Source: Anthoceros angustus
Lineage: Eukaryota > Streptophyta > Anthocerotopsida > Anthocerotales > Anthocerotaceae
Assembly: GCA_010909165.1 (NCBI GenBank)
Contig: VJWM01000019.1
Location: forward strand, 806,001-870,000
Direction: 5' to 3'
DNA length: 64,000 nucleotides
Below the pieces are notes generated by a model. That model made no database searches and was not told the origin of the DNA. It saw only the letters and a program-made list of their open reading frames with translations. The position numbers were made by a program, and so were the translations under genes. Below, piece by piece: positions 21,656-31,570 of this stretch (positions within the stretch are counted from its first letter, which is position 1; each line of letters opens with the position of its first letter).

Positions 21656-23200
21656 CACATGTATCTTTTTTGATGCTTACATTCATAGCCAGCTGCTCTT
21701 GCAGCCGCTGCACCTCACCAAGCAGTACCTTCCGAGTGTAGCTCACACCCGATTTCTGCTTGTCTATTGCTCGATCTCCTAGGCCCTTGGGCTTGAGTTC
21801 GGGATGAGCTTGCCAGCAAGCAGCTTCCGTGTGTCCGGTTTTGCCACATGCCCTACAAACTTCTTTCTCCTTTGACCCACCAACACGATGCTCACATTCA
21901 TACGCCTTGTGCGGCCCCTTGCATCGCAAACACTTTACGGATGTTTTGGAGCTCGCAGCACTGTGGGCTACTCGATCCTTTGACGGCGAGTCCTTGCGCT
22001 GAGTGTTCACTTGCACATGCTCGCGGTAATGGGACTTCACGTGCTGCTTATGGATGTTCGAAGTACTGGTATGCCCTCTGACCACATTGTGTTCCTCCCA
22101 GTAGGCATTGGTGACAGCATCCCCTTTCATAACTCTTTCGGCCATCTCGTAGGCCTGCTCCAACTCATAATCTGCCCCATGTAACATATGCAGAAAGTTG
22201 GCGATCACCCTTCTCTGTCTCCCTGGCAAGGCTGCAATGTATATTTGCGCTGCTTCCCTCATGGTTTTCACCTTGGTGTCTTTCACCAGCTGCTGCAATC
22301 GCAGATACGCAGATCTTAGGGGCTCATTTGGCTTGATCACAAACTTTGACACCTCTTGGATTTTTTCAATGGAAGCCACTGGAAACATCTCACCAAACTT
22401 CACGAACATTTCGTCCACCAGATAAGTGATGACCTCAGACTGAGATGAATCCGATGAGCCTAGTTCTTCATCGTCAACCTTGGAGACTTTCCTTGCCCAC
22501 TTCATTCGCAGCAAAGTATGAGCATCCTGCAAAATCTTTTCCTTACAATCACGATAGCAGGTTAAAGCTTCACCGGCCAGAAATGTGCTCATCTTTCTGA
22601 GTGCCATCTCAGGCGTGAATTCAGACTTGTATTTGAGCACCATCTCATCAATCGCTCACCTGAATTTCTCTTCAAAATCAGCAAAAGACATACTACCGTG
22701 TCTTCCCGTGAACACATCATTTTTGCTGGGCGCTGGTTCATACTCCATCCTGGCGCCACCACGACTCTCTTCAAAGTCAATGGATCTGATAGGAGTGTGA
22801 CTTCACTCAAACTGACCACCTGTCCGGCGGACTGAAGAGAGTTGTGTAACGGGATTGGGGGCTTCCGATATCGGTGTACTCTCGTTCGTCCAACCTGACC
22901 GTAGCAACACCATCACTGTCAATCCCTCCCCCTGCGAGAGACTATGTAAGGCATTCCGTCAAAGTTGGTGTCAGTTCCTTCCCGCGTCCAGTCCGCCAAC
23001 CATGCCGGCAGCCGATCACCTCATTCAGGCGTTGCCACCGTCGCGGCTCGGCTCCTGGCCCACTGAATGGATGCGCACGCCAGCAGTGAATAGTCCAAAG
23101 TGCTTTCACGGCAATCCACCATGGACTTATCTGTATGGTTCACCATCTTTGGATCATTGACTTCAGCGTCCTCTTCTCCGTTTTCCGCTCGAATCTCGGG
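21561..23200 (-). pseudogene. Gypsy-type gag, first copy, largely open
   Basis: A 360-codon minus-strand frame (22643-21561), plus a frame-shifted N-terminal part up to about 23.2 kb, encodes a retrotransposon Gag. It has capsid-like helices (KFVIKPNEPLRSAYLRLQQL, LPGRQRRVIANFLHMLHG), then two zinc knuckles: CLRCKGPHKAYEC (missing the usual His spacing) and CRACGKTGHTEAAC (good CCHC). No protease follows directly; the frame runs into the minisatellite. It may supply Gag for relatives, although this copy is disconnected from pol. Confidence 0.85.
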
Positions 23201-23541
23201 CCTCTCTCTCGAACCCTTCGAGTCATGTCGCTACCTTGTGTGGCTTCACCAGCAGTGGGATTGTTGATGTGCAAAAATCCACTCTATTTGGAATGGTTCT
23301 CCTCTTATGCACACACCACTGCTTGAATCACACACAAGATACACAAAAACCGCTTGGGATCTGTATGGCTGTTCTCTTGAATCAGACATCAACAATCCAG
23401 GCCAATAGCGGATTGTTGGATTTTTAGCCTACACCGCCGCCGATATTAATCACCGAATTAGAAGTCGAAACGCCCGCACCGGAAGATCTTCGCCGTTGAG
23501 CCTTAATTACACTTGTCCGTATTCTGAGCATATGGCTCATG

Positions 23542-23555
23542 CAGCCATGATACCA
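23542..23555 (-). promoter_or_regulatory. Possible gypsy-type primer binding site
   Basis: Minus strand TGGTATCATGGCTG resembles an initiator-Met primer site and lies upstream of gag. The bases before it do not end in CA, so the LTR end is unproven. Confidence 0.35.
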
Positions 23556-23559
23556 TCCT

Positions 23560-23924
23560 ATCTCTACACACATGCTATGCATCATGCCATCACATTCCCA
23601 GTATACGCATGCAGTCATGGTTCATGCATCACCTCTCCTCACACACTTAAATGGAACCAAACCCCTTTGAACAGATACAACGAACTGAATGGTGATTTCT
23701 ATTTTATTTTAATCTTATACTTTAACCTTTATCGTTTCATACCTTTTTAGGGTTTAACCTCATACGTTTCATTTCGGACTCCGTTCCTAATGCCGTTGTT
23801 CTGGGCGTTTGTTATTATGTGTGTTCGTTATCATAGGTGTACATGTGCTTTAAAACTTGTGGGCGTTCAGTTAAGGATGGCTTTGATGGTTGTGAAAAGC
23901 CAAAAGTTTGAGATCCGTTCTTAA
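23560..23924. other. Possible gypsy LTR/flank, AT-rich, no gene seen
   Basis: This stretch probably includes part of the gypsy LTR (minus-strand TATAAGA and AATAAA at about 23.70-23.73 kb). A short imperfect direct repeat (GTGGGCGTTCAGTTAAGGAT / GTGGGTGTTCGCTTAAGGAT) spans about 23.86-23.96 kb. No reading frame is convincing. Confidence 0.35.
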
Positions 23925-24076
23925 ACCCGGTATTGTGGGTGTTCGCTTAAGGATGACTTTGATGTTTATCAACTGCCAGAAGTTGATATCCCCACAGATG
24001 TTATACCTTCCACTCTACTGCTAGCTTCGAAGTTGAACAGCACATTGATGGACCTTGGTGAGATCATCACATTCTA
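23925..24076 (+). pseudogene. Unidentified reading frame disrupted by Copia-B, left part
   Basis: An open plus-strand frame leads up to the Copia-B target site and includes FDVYQLPEVDIPTDVIPS and LMDLGEIITF. Skipping Copia-B and one TTCTA copy, it continues in the same frame at 30338. I do not recognise the family. It may be a host gene exon or an older mobile-element protein. Confidence 0.45.
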
Positions 24077-24298
24077 TAATATGTTTACGGCATCGCTAGC
24101 CCAGGCTAGGAGCACCACCAGAACAGGAGAGCACACATGCACATTTGGTGCAACATAGATTAACTTCGTTTAGGGTTCAAAATACATATATACGAAAAGG
24201 TGTGAGTGAGTAACCGTTTTTCTAAACCTAATTCCTAATAAGCATTATATAATTAACAGTTATGAGTTAGCGTCTGAAAACTAAACACTACTCCAACA
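24077..24298 (-). repeat. Copia-B 3' LTR
   Basis: 222 bp, matching the LTRs at 30119, 31042 and 47630. The minus-strand polypurine tract (GAGGGGGCG) abuts it at 24299-24307. Confidence 0.9.
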
Positions 24299-24400
24299 CG
24301 CCCCCTCAGACCTAACTCAGGATCTTATCCCATTAGAGTCTGCTCGAGCCGAGCGCGTCTTCTCGTGACTATCACCACAGTCTGCTGCGTGCTGCCATAA

Positions 24401-24760
24401 GCTTTCAGCTCGTGTTGTCCTACTCCTGATGACGAATCCCGGCGCGTTGCTCGTGGCTCACTTGCTAGAGCTCGCCATAACTGTGCTGCTTGCCTGCCTG
24501 ATACTTGTACCCGCCTAACCGAAGGCGCGACACCAAAGGATAAGCAGAAGTACCGGGCGAAGGATCTTGTGTGTTGTGGAGGAAGCTCAAAACTGTATCA
24601 GCCTGGCGGCGGTGCTGCCCGGAAGAAGCTCGCAGAGATGGCTAGAGCAAACGAGCTTGCTGCCTTCAAAACAGCATCCAAACAGCCGCTGCCTGACGAC
24701 GAGGAGGACCTGATCGGCAGCAGAGGTAAGCATAATCCATGTGCTATCAACCCTGATTAG
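24401..24760 (+). CDS. Antisense reading frame between Copia-B pol and 3' LTR
   Basis: Plus strand, opposite to Copia-B: open for 119 codons with no ATG at the start, preceded by a possible splice acceptor (CTTTCAG). It contains CC/CxxC groups (RHNCAACLPDTC, DLVCCGG), a basic helix (AARKKLAEMARANELAAFK) and an acidic DDEEDL end. A possible donor (AG|GTAAGC) follows at about 24725. Frames further on (24.77-25.0 kb: RPDDMRMRAEACTMLNAG, then HAELLLAHASEDELLHLNL) could be the next exon. Function unknown. It occupies the same place as the antisense frame of Copia-A, with no visible sequence similarity. Confidence 0.4.
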   Translation, partial: AFSSCCPTPDDESRRVARGSLARARHNCAACLPDTCTRLTEGATPKDKQKYRAKDLVCCGGSSKLYQPGGGAARKKLAEMARANELAAFKTASKQPLPDDEEDLIGSRGKHNPCAINPD

Positions 24761-24984
24761 CTGACCTTGAAGATTCATCCGGCGCGGCCCGATGATATGC
24801 GCATGCGGGCGGAGGCGTGCACCATGCTCAACGCTGGCTGATACGAGGGTGCCCGAACAATGCTGCCATGCCACGAGTTTAGGTCATATGTGGAGATGCA
24901 TGCGGAGCTGCTGCTGGCGCATGCTTCAGAAGATGAGTTGCTGCACTTGAACTTGACAGGCCTAGAGAAACACTATGCTGCTGA

Positions 24985-26795
24985 TGTGTGGCCTTAGGAA
25001 GCTCTTTGGTCAATAGATCAGCGACATTCGCTGAAGTGTGAACATAGTGAAGTTTAATTGTTCCAAGTTATGCAGCCTGGCGGATGAAGTGAAATTGTAT
25101 TTCTATATGCTTCGATCTTGCGTGCAGTATAGGATTAGCCGTGAGGGCGATTGCTGATTGGTTGTCGCAATGTAGAAGAGTTGCTTCAGTCTGCTGCTAG
25201 TGGATGCCATCCAAAAACTGGCGAACCCATGTAATTTCTCGTGCAGCTAAGGAAAGTGCTCCATATTCGGCTTCGGTGGATGATAAGCTGACAGTAGATA
25301 ACTTCTTAGACTGCCAACTAATAGCCGAGCCTTGGAGGAGAACACAATATGCTGCAATCGATTTCCTGGAATCAACATCCCCGGCCCAGTCGGCATCTGA
25401 ATATGCTGTAAGTGTGCTGTCCCCTTCTCCAGTGTAAGTAAGATACATGTCCTGTGTTCCCTTCAAATATCGTAGTATTCGCTTAACGGCAACCCAATGC
25501 TTCGGTCCTGGGTTGTGCAGAAAACGTGATACAATGCCGACTGCAAGGGAAATGTCAGGGCGTGTCCACCCAGCAAGATAAAGCAGGCTACCTACTGCCT
25601 CTCGATATGGAACTGTCAGCATAGCTGCCTTTTCAGCATCTGTAGAAGGGCAGTCCTCAACCGACAGCTTATCACTTGTGGTCACAAAGGTGGAAACTGG
25701 GTTCATAGCCTGTAAGTTAAACTTGGTGAGCAATTGCCTAATGAAATGAGACTGATGAATACATACGCTGGCCATTGTAGGGTCGAAGATGAACTGAATG
25801 CCAAGGGCGAACTTCAAAGGGCCAACGTCTGACATATCCCACTCATGTGACAGCTCCTGTTTGATATTAGTAAGTGTCTCTAAATCACTGGCAAAAATAA
25901 AATTGTCATCCACATAAAGTGTTATGATGCAAGTCTTGTTCTTCTTTTGCCAGACGTATACACTACAGTCTGCGGCAAGTGGAACAAAACCTAACTTGCG
26001 CAACTTTTTGTCTGATCTTATATTCCAGGTTCGAGCTGATTGCTTGAGGCCGTAGAGAGACTTGAGTAAGTGACACACCTTAGTTGGGTCAGTAACATAT
26101 CCCTCTGGTTCGGTCATGTAAATGGTTTCGGTAAGATCCCCATTCAAGAAAGCAGTCTTAACGTCCATTTGATGGACTAACAGCTTGTGTTTAACAGCAT
26201 AACATAGAAGAATACGCATTGAAGTTGGCTTGACCACAGGACTAAAGGTTTCGGTGTAGTCAAGACCCTGAACTTGGGTGTAACCTCTTGCTACTAACCG
26301 TGCTTTGTAGCGTGCCACAGGGTTAAGCTTAAGTTTAAAGACCCATTTTGTAGTTATGGGCTTACGACCTGCAGGTAAGGTTACTAGTTCCCAAGTCTTA
26401 TTAGTGATTAGACTGTTGTACTCGCTGTCAATAGCCTTTTGCCATTCTGCCTTTTGTGGCCCTGACAATGCTTCCTGATAAGACAAGGGTGTGTCTGGTG
26501 GGTCAAGGATGGACGTGGCTATAGAACTGGCCAGGGCTGTAAGACTAACACGTGGATTTAAATGGGGCTGGTTTGTGCAAGATACAAGACTATCACCTGG
26601 TACATAAGGGGGATCTATCCATTCAGATCTGGGACGATGTATACGGGCAGAACGGCGAGCTGCTACTAAATCTCGTACATCATGAACATCTAAAGCAGGT
26701 ATGTGTTGCTCAGCCTGAAGTAATTCCTGATCAACAAGTAATTCAGTACCCAGATCAGGTATAACTACATCTATATCTGCATGGACAGGATCCAT
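24985..26795 (-). pseudogene. Copia-B reverse transcriptase and RNase H
   Basis: A 532-codon minus-strand frame (26795-25197) holds a complete copia RT: KWVFKLKLNPVARYKARLVA, HQMDVKTAFLNGDL (first catalytic Asp), CHLLKSLYGLKQSARTW and YVDDNFIFASD (catalytic DD). RNase H follows with AYSDADWAGD and the STEAEYGALSLAAREITW block. After a stop at 25197 the RNase H tail continues in another frame to about 24985 ([29 protein letters not shown]). Only one break is visible in this part, so a close relative is probably functional. Confidence 0.92.
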
Positions 26796-27868
26796 GGCTG
26801 CTGTTGGATAACTTGCTGAGGCTGAGGTATAATTGGTGTTACAATGCTGTCTGCGAATTCAGTAGGAAAGATTGAAACATCAGGTTCTATCTCTTCATCT
26901 AATGACACATGTTGTGGTATGTGACCATAGATTGAAGACTCCGACAACGGCTTGTGGCTAGTCATGGACTCACGATGGGAATTGAGAATAAAACTTTCAT
27001 TAAAACGTACGCTCCGTGCTACTGTAAGTTGTCGAGTCTGTGGATTGTAAAGCTTGTAACCCTTAGTGTGTTCTGAGTAACCAACAAACCCATGCTTTGT
27101 TGCCCGATTATCCATCTTACTTCGTCTCTCGGATGGTGTATATGCATAGGCTGCTGCACCGAAAATGCGGAGGTGTGCTATGAGTGGTTTATGTCCAGTC
27201 CAGCGTTCAAAGGGAGTATAAGTGAAGAGTGGTTTCACTGGTAATTTGTTGTGAACATAATTAACTGCAGCAACTGATTCTGCCCAATACCCTCGGGTAA
27301 GTGATGCAGTTGATAAATTAGCTCTGCAGCGTTCTTGTAAAGTGCGATTATATCGCTCAGCATATGAATTCTGTGCGGGGTGATATGGTACGGTCAGTTG
27401 GTGGATAATTCCGTTCTGCCTGCAATATGCCTGGAAATCATGGCTAAGGTACTCCTGTGCATTGTCACTTCTGAGTTTCTTTAACTGACAGCCTGTCTGA
27501 GTCTCAGCCATGTGCACATAGTCTAAAAATTTCTCATAAACTTAAGATCTGTGATGCAGGAAGTAGAGGTGGCAAAAATGGCTCCATTCGTCTAAAAATA
27601 ATAGGAAATAGAGTGCCCCACCAAAAGACGCTATTGACATTGGGCCACATATGTCGGTGTACCACATCCAACAATCCGAGTGCCTTGGTTGGTTCAGGTC
27701 ACTATAAGGCTTTTGGGCCATCTTCCCAATCGACAATCCTCGCAGGTAATCCCGAATTTTAAAATGATAGGATCCTTGTACAATTAGTTTACCGATAATC
27801 CCGATATAGCTTGTGCTTGATGGCGAGGCGCATGCAGGAGAAAAGTCGATCGACATCACTTTTTGCAT
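26771..27868 (-). pseudogene. Copia-B integrase
   Basis: The N-terminal piece (27868-27542) has HTDICGPMSIASFGG-like sequence with the first Asp in a shifted frame. The core (27517-26771) has LRSDNAQEYLS (second Asp), then QNSYAERYNRTLQERC with the catalytic Glu, the integrase C-terminal RIFGAAAYAYTPSERRSKMD and GYSEHTKGYKLYNPQTRQL. A frameshift near 27530 separates the pieces, and this is also the breakpoint of the 17.5-kb duplication. Confidence 0.9.
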
Positions 27869-27930
27869 CGATTTAGGCCGTATGCATAATTAGCAAACGT
27901 CGAATTGATATAAGTCATTGTGTTACTCCT

Positions 27931-28661
27931 TCACCAAGGATAAGCTGAATGGTTGTTAATGGAAGTTACTATACACTGTGGGAGTAAAACATACTGCAGA
28001 TCGTGGTCCATAACCAGCTTTCTCACCGACAATAACTTTTTCTTCATGCTTGGCACATGCAAGTTACCAAGTAATGTGATATGTTTCCCTCCTTTCATGG
28101 GAAAAACAACGCCACCATAGCCAAGAATGGCCAATCCACTATCGTCCCCAAGGAACACAAACGACTAGTTGGTGCTAATTCATAAGTGGAGAATTTATCT
28201 CGGGATACACAAATGTGATGTGTCGCCTGAGTCCAAAAACCACATGTTAGTGTCGACTTGAGTGAGGGAAAGACATACCGCAAGAATGGTTGGCGGTTTG
28301 TGTCTGTTTGTGTAGCAATAATCCGTCCTTTTGTCACCACATGTGTTTCTTTGGTGGTGCCTCTCGGCGTGGCTCTCACCGCTTTACGGCACTCATTCTC
28401 AAAATGTCCAGGTATGCGACACCAATGACAGGTGCCCTTCTTATTCTGTCCAGGTGCAAAGGAGGTTGATGCATGATAGGGGCGTCCCCTTCCCCGTCCT
28501 CTCCCACGCCCACTGGGTATAGAGAACATGAGAAGTATGCTGCTGCTGACCACGTCTAGTAGCAACTCTGCTGGATTCCTCCTCCAGCAAAGCACCAACA
28601 ACTTGAGAAAAGGTAACATAAGCACTTGCTTGGTTTGCAAAATTGTTTTGAGTGGTAACAA
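27931..28661 (-). pseudogene. Copia-B zinc knuckle and protease
   Basis: On the minus strand a CCHC knuckle, CHWCRIPGHFENEC, lies at about 28.37-28.42 kb. The protease region follows with a DSG-type active site in shifted frames (FSTYELAPTSR just downstream) and the late FPMKGGKHITLLGNLHVPSM, LLSVRKLV. It is broken by indels at C-rich positions. Unit B (45.57-46.18 kb) gives the same protein with different breaks. Confidence 0.85.
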
Positions 28662-28669
28662 ATGCTCAG

Positions 28670-29173
28670 CTATGTGGCGTAGATGTAAGAAGAACTGATG
28701 GCCTTCGTCTGCGACAAGACATCACCGCCCGATGCAAGCTTAGCACGAAGAGCTCGAAACTTGTGTAGGTGATTTTCAACACTATCACTCTCCTTCATAC
28801 GAAGGTCAGAGTTGTCCGTCGTTGATAAGCGACATTCCGCCTTTGTGAACATGTCCTTAAACAATCAAATGCTCGCAGACATGGTCCGCCTTGTGTGTGT
28901 TGTATCATGTTTTTGTCGAGAGCAGAGATAATAATGCAAAGATGCTCTCTTATCAAGCTTGATCCAAGCCGTGCATTTGTTCCTTTAGGGACCGACAACG
29001 CTGGATTTGTAGCTTTACCAGTCACAACATCAAGGAGATCATATTCTTCAAAGATGGCCTCCATACGAAGCTCCCAAATTGGGTAATCTGTCCCATTAAA
29101 TCTGTCTTTATCTTTAATATCAATCTTAATTGTATTATTTACAATTGTGTTGGTGGGATTGCTAGTTCCCATG
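28670..29173 (-). pseudogene. Copia-B gag (UBN2-type)
   Basis: The minus-strand ATG at about 29173 starts a Gag with KDKDRFNGTDYPIWELRMEA and EEYDLLDVVTGKA, typical of plant copia capsid N-termini. After frameshifts come MKESDSVENHLHKFRALRAK and LASGGDVLSQTK. The N-terminal segment is nearly identical in unit B (about 46690 downward). Confidence 0.85.
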
Positions 29174-30106
29174 AGTGAGGTTTTGGGAGGAGTGAAAATA
29201 GGGCGAAGTGTTATTGGGTACCTGTGTGGAGGTGACCACATACAGCTGTGGATAGGTGCTGTAAAACCTACCGTATTAAGACTAGAGAATGGAGGACTCA
29301 GAGTCCTGACCAAACATCTTTGCTAAAGACCCTAAAATTTGCTCATTTGGTTCAGGTACTAGCATCAAACCGAAAGATGGATCACAATGAGAAACATCAC
29401 GGCTGGAGATGCTTGAACTGGATTTAGGGCCCAAAGAGTGAGAGAATTTTGTGAGTTGTTCTATTAGCAAGGTGGCTGTGACAATTTTTGTTCAAAACAC
29501 CTATTTGTTTCGTAATTGTATTTGGTCCTTTTGTAAGTTTGGTGTGTGATACGTGCTTGGTCTTTAAGTATTGCTACTGAAAATTTTAAGTGCTTAATTG
29601 CTATATGGTCCACGAGGATGTGAGATGTTGTGGTGGCAAAGGGCGATGGGGAAGGAAAGGCCATTCTACTACATGCCGAGCAAAGAAATATTACAACGAG
29701 AACAGGCTGATGTTGAGAAAGTAGGTCTTGATCTCCACGTAATCTATTTCTATTTCGATTCTGCTGTGTCATGGTGCCGATCCACTTATCGCTGCGCCTT
29801 TGGTTGCGCTCCCATCTCGCCTGTCCCGGTATTGCTTGAAGGATCAAGATGAAGTCTCTTTTCCTCCTCCCGCCGGGGGAATCTTTGAAGGGTGGTACCG
29901 CCCACATCTGCACAATGCCGCAACATCCTCCATCGCAATTCTCAAGAGAAAAAAGATGTAATTGTGGCCTCCAAGGATCTAATGCGTGAGATGAGTGTCA
30001 TCAAGAAACGCCTAGGGTTAGGATTGCTGTCAATAGGAGATGATGAATTCTTCCATGTTGATGGTGCGGATCCCATGCCATAGGGAATCTGAACACGCTC
30101 CATTAG
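29174..30106 (-). other. Copia-B leader
   Basis: About 930 bp between primer site and gag, with a short frame near 30097-29942 ending in RFLMTLISRIRSLEATITSF that is open in both units. Longer frames on either strand are not conserved between the copies. Part of this leader is duplicated (29541-31382). Confidence 0.45.
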
Positions 30107-30118
30107 GGCTCGATACCA
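30107..30118 (-). promoter_or_regulatory. Copia-B primer binding site
   Basis: Minus strand TGGTATCGAGCC, directly after the LTR end, resembles the initiator-Met tRNA primer site. Confidence 0.8.
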
Positions 30119-30332
30119 TAATGTGTTTACGGCATCGCTAGCCTGTGCTAGAGCACCACGAGCAGAGAGCACACACGCATCTAGTGCAACATAGATTAAC
30201 ATCGTTTAGGGTTCAAAATACATATATACGAAAAGGTGTGAGTGAGTAACTGCTTTTCTAAACCTAATTCCTAATAAGCGTTATATAATTAATAGTTATG
30301 AGTTAGCGATAAAACTAAACATTACTCCAACA
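30119..30332 (-). repeat. Copia-B 5' LTR
   Basis: 214 bp. Copies made by later duplication lie at 31042-31256 and 47630-47840. TTCTA at 30333-30337 is the target duplication. Confidence 0.92.
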
Positions 30333-31570
30333 TTCTATATTAGTGAGATTGAAGAGGGATCGTTCTTCCTTTTGCTAACCAAGAGAACTTTCCTTGGCAA
30401 GCAACTTGTGAGTTCTAGGTTGTATGGAAAGCAATACTATACCCTCCATGATGAGACTGTAGGTGTGATACGTGCTTGGTCTTTAAGTATTGCTACTGAA
30501 AATTTTAAGTGCTTAATTGCTATATGGTCCACGAGGAGGTGAGATGTTGTGGTGGCAAAGGACGATGGGGAAGGAAAGGCCATTCTACTACATGCCGAGC
30601 AGAAATATTACAACGAGAAGGGCTGATGTTGAGAAAGTAGGTCTTGATCTCCACGTAATCTATTTCTATTTCGATTCTGTTTCGTGTCATGGTGCTGATC
30701 CACTTATCGTCTGCGCCTTTGGTTGCGCTCCCATCTGCTCAGGGCCTGCCGGTATTGCTTGAACAGATCAAGATGAAGTCTCTTTTCCTCCTCCTGCCAG
30801 GGAATGCTGAAGGGTGGTACTGTCCACACTGGGCACAATGCTGCAACATCCTCCATGCTGCAATTCTCAAGAGAAAAAAAAAGATGTAATTGTGGCCTCC
30901 AAGGATCTAATGCGTGAGATGAGTGTCATCAAGAAACGCCTAGGGTTAGGATTGTCCAATAGGAGATGATGAATTCTTCCATGTTGATGGTGATCCCATG
31001 CCATAGGGAATCTGAACACGCTCCATTAGGGCTCGATACCATAATGTGTTTACGGCATCGCTAGCCTGTGCTAGGAGCACCACGAGCAGGAGAGCACACA
31101 CATCTAGTGCAACATAGATTAACATCGTTTAGGGTTCAAAATACATATATACGAAAAGGTGTGAGTGAGTAACTGCTTTTCTAAACCTAATTCCTAATAA
31201 GCGTTATATAATTAATAGTTATGAGTTAGCGTCGAAAACTAAACATTACTCCAACATTCTATATTAGTGAGATTGAAGAGGGATCGTTCTTCCTTTTGCT
31301 AACCAAGAGAACTTTCCTTGGCAAGCAACCGTGAGTTCTAGGTTGTATGGAAAGCAATACTATACCCTCCATGATGAGACGAGGTGTGATAGAAGCTTTA
31401 GTAGGCGCCATAAAATTTGTAAACACAAGTTTTAGAAGAAGAGCGGTATGTAGTCATGATGATTCTTTTACGGATCATTCATCGCAAGATATTGTACAAG
31501 ATATGAATGCTCCTAGCGATGGTAACAACACCATAGAAAGACATAGGAAGATCCGATTTGGTTGTTGCTA
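30333..31570 (+). pseudogene. Unidentified reading frame disrupted by Copia-B, right part
   Basis: It continues the frame at 23925-24076 with FYISEIEEGSFFLLLTKRTF and, after the small tandem repeat, YGKQYYTLHDET and VIEALVGAIKFVNTSFRRR (about 31.34-31.45 kb). Frames further on (DMNAPSDGNNTIERHRK, then 31558-31785) may be the same gene in other phases. No known domain recognised. Unit B (47841-48390) carries the right part without its left half. Confidence 0.45.

Larger units (their letters stand above)
1..23560 (-). mobile_element. Gypsy-type LTR element carrying a DNA methyltransferase (interrupted, partial)
   Basis: Minus-strand order is gag (two copies), aspartic protease, C5 methyltransferase, with the remainder of pol expected to the left of the window. 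Copia-A (1156-18172) sits inside the methyltransferase. The upstream LTR is not delimited. A possible initiator-Met-like primer site, reading TGGTATCATGGCTG on the minus strand, lies at 23542-23555, and TATA/AATAAA-like minus-strand sequence occurs at about 23.70-23.73 kb. The two CCHC knuckles in Gag and the long downstream protease spacer fit Ty3/gypsy better than copia, but no RT is visible to prove the class. Confidence 0.65.
24077..30332 (-). mobile_element. Copia-B: full-length Ty1/copia element
   Basis: LTRs lie at 24077-24298 and 30119-30332, flanked by TTCTA at 24072-24076 and 30333-30337. On the minus strand the LTR begins TGTTGGAG and ends in ATTA, followed at once by a primer site. 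Order: primer site, leader, gag, knuckle, protease, integrase, RT, RNase H, an antisense reading frame, polypurine tract, 3' LTR. The two LTRs differ by several substitutions and indels, so it is older than Copia-A. RT and the integrase core are the best-preserved retroelement frames in the window. Confidence 0.95.
29541..31382. repeat. Tandem duplication including the Copia-B LTR (about 0.92 kb x 2, unit A only)
   Basis: Units about 29541-30470 and 30471-31382. The shared junction is GGTGTGATA. Each holds Copia-B leader, one LTR and 130 bp of the flanking frame. Unit B has a single copy, so this arose after the 17.5-kb duplication or was lost from unit B. Confidence 0.9.
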
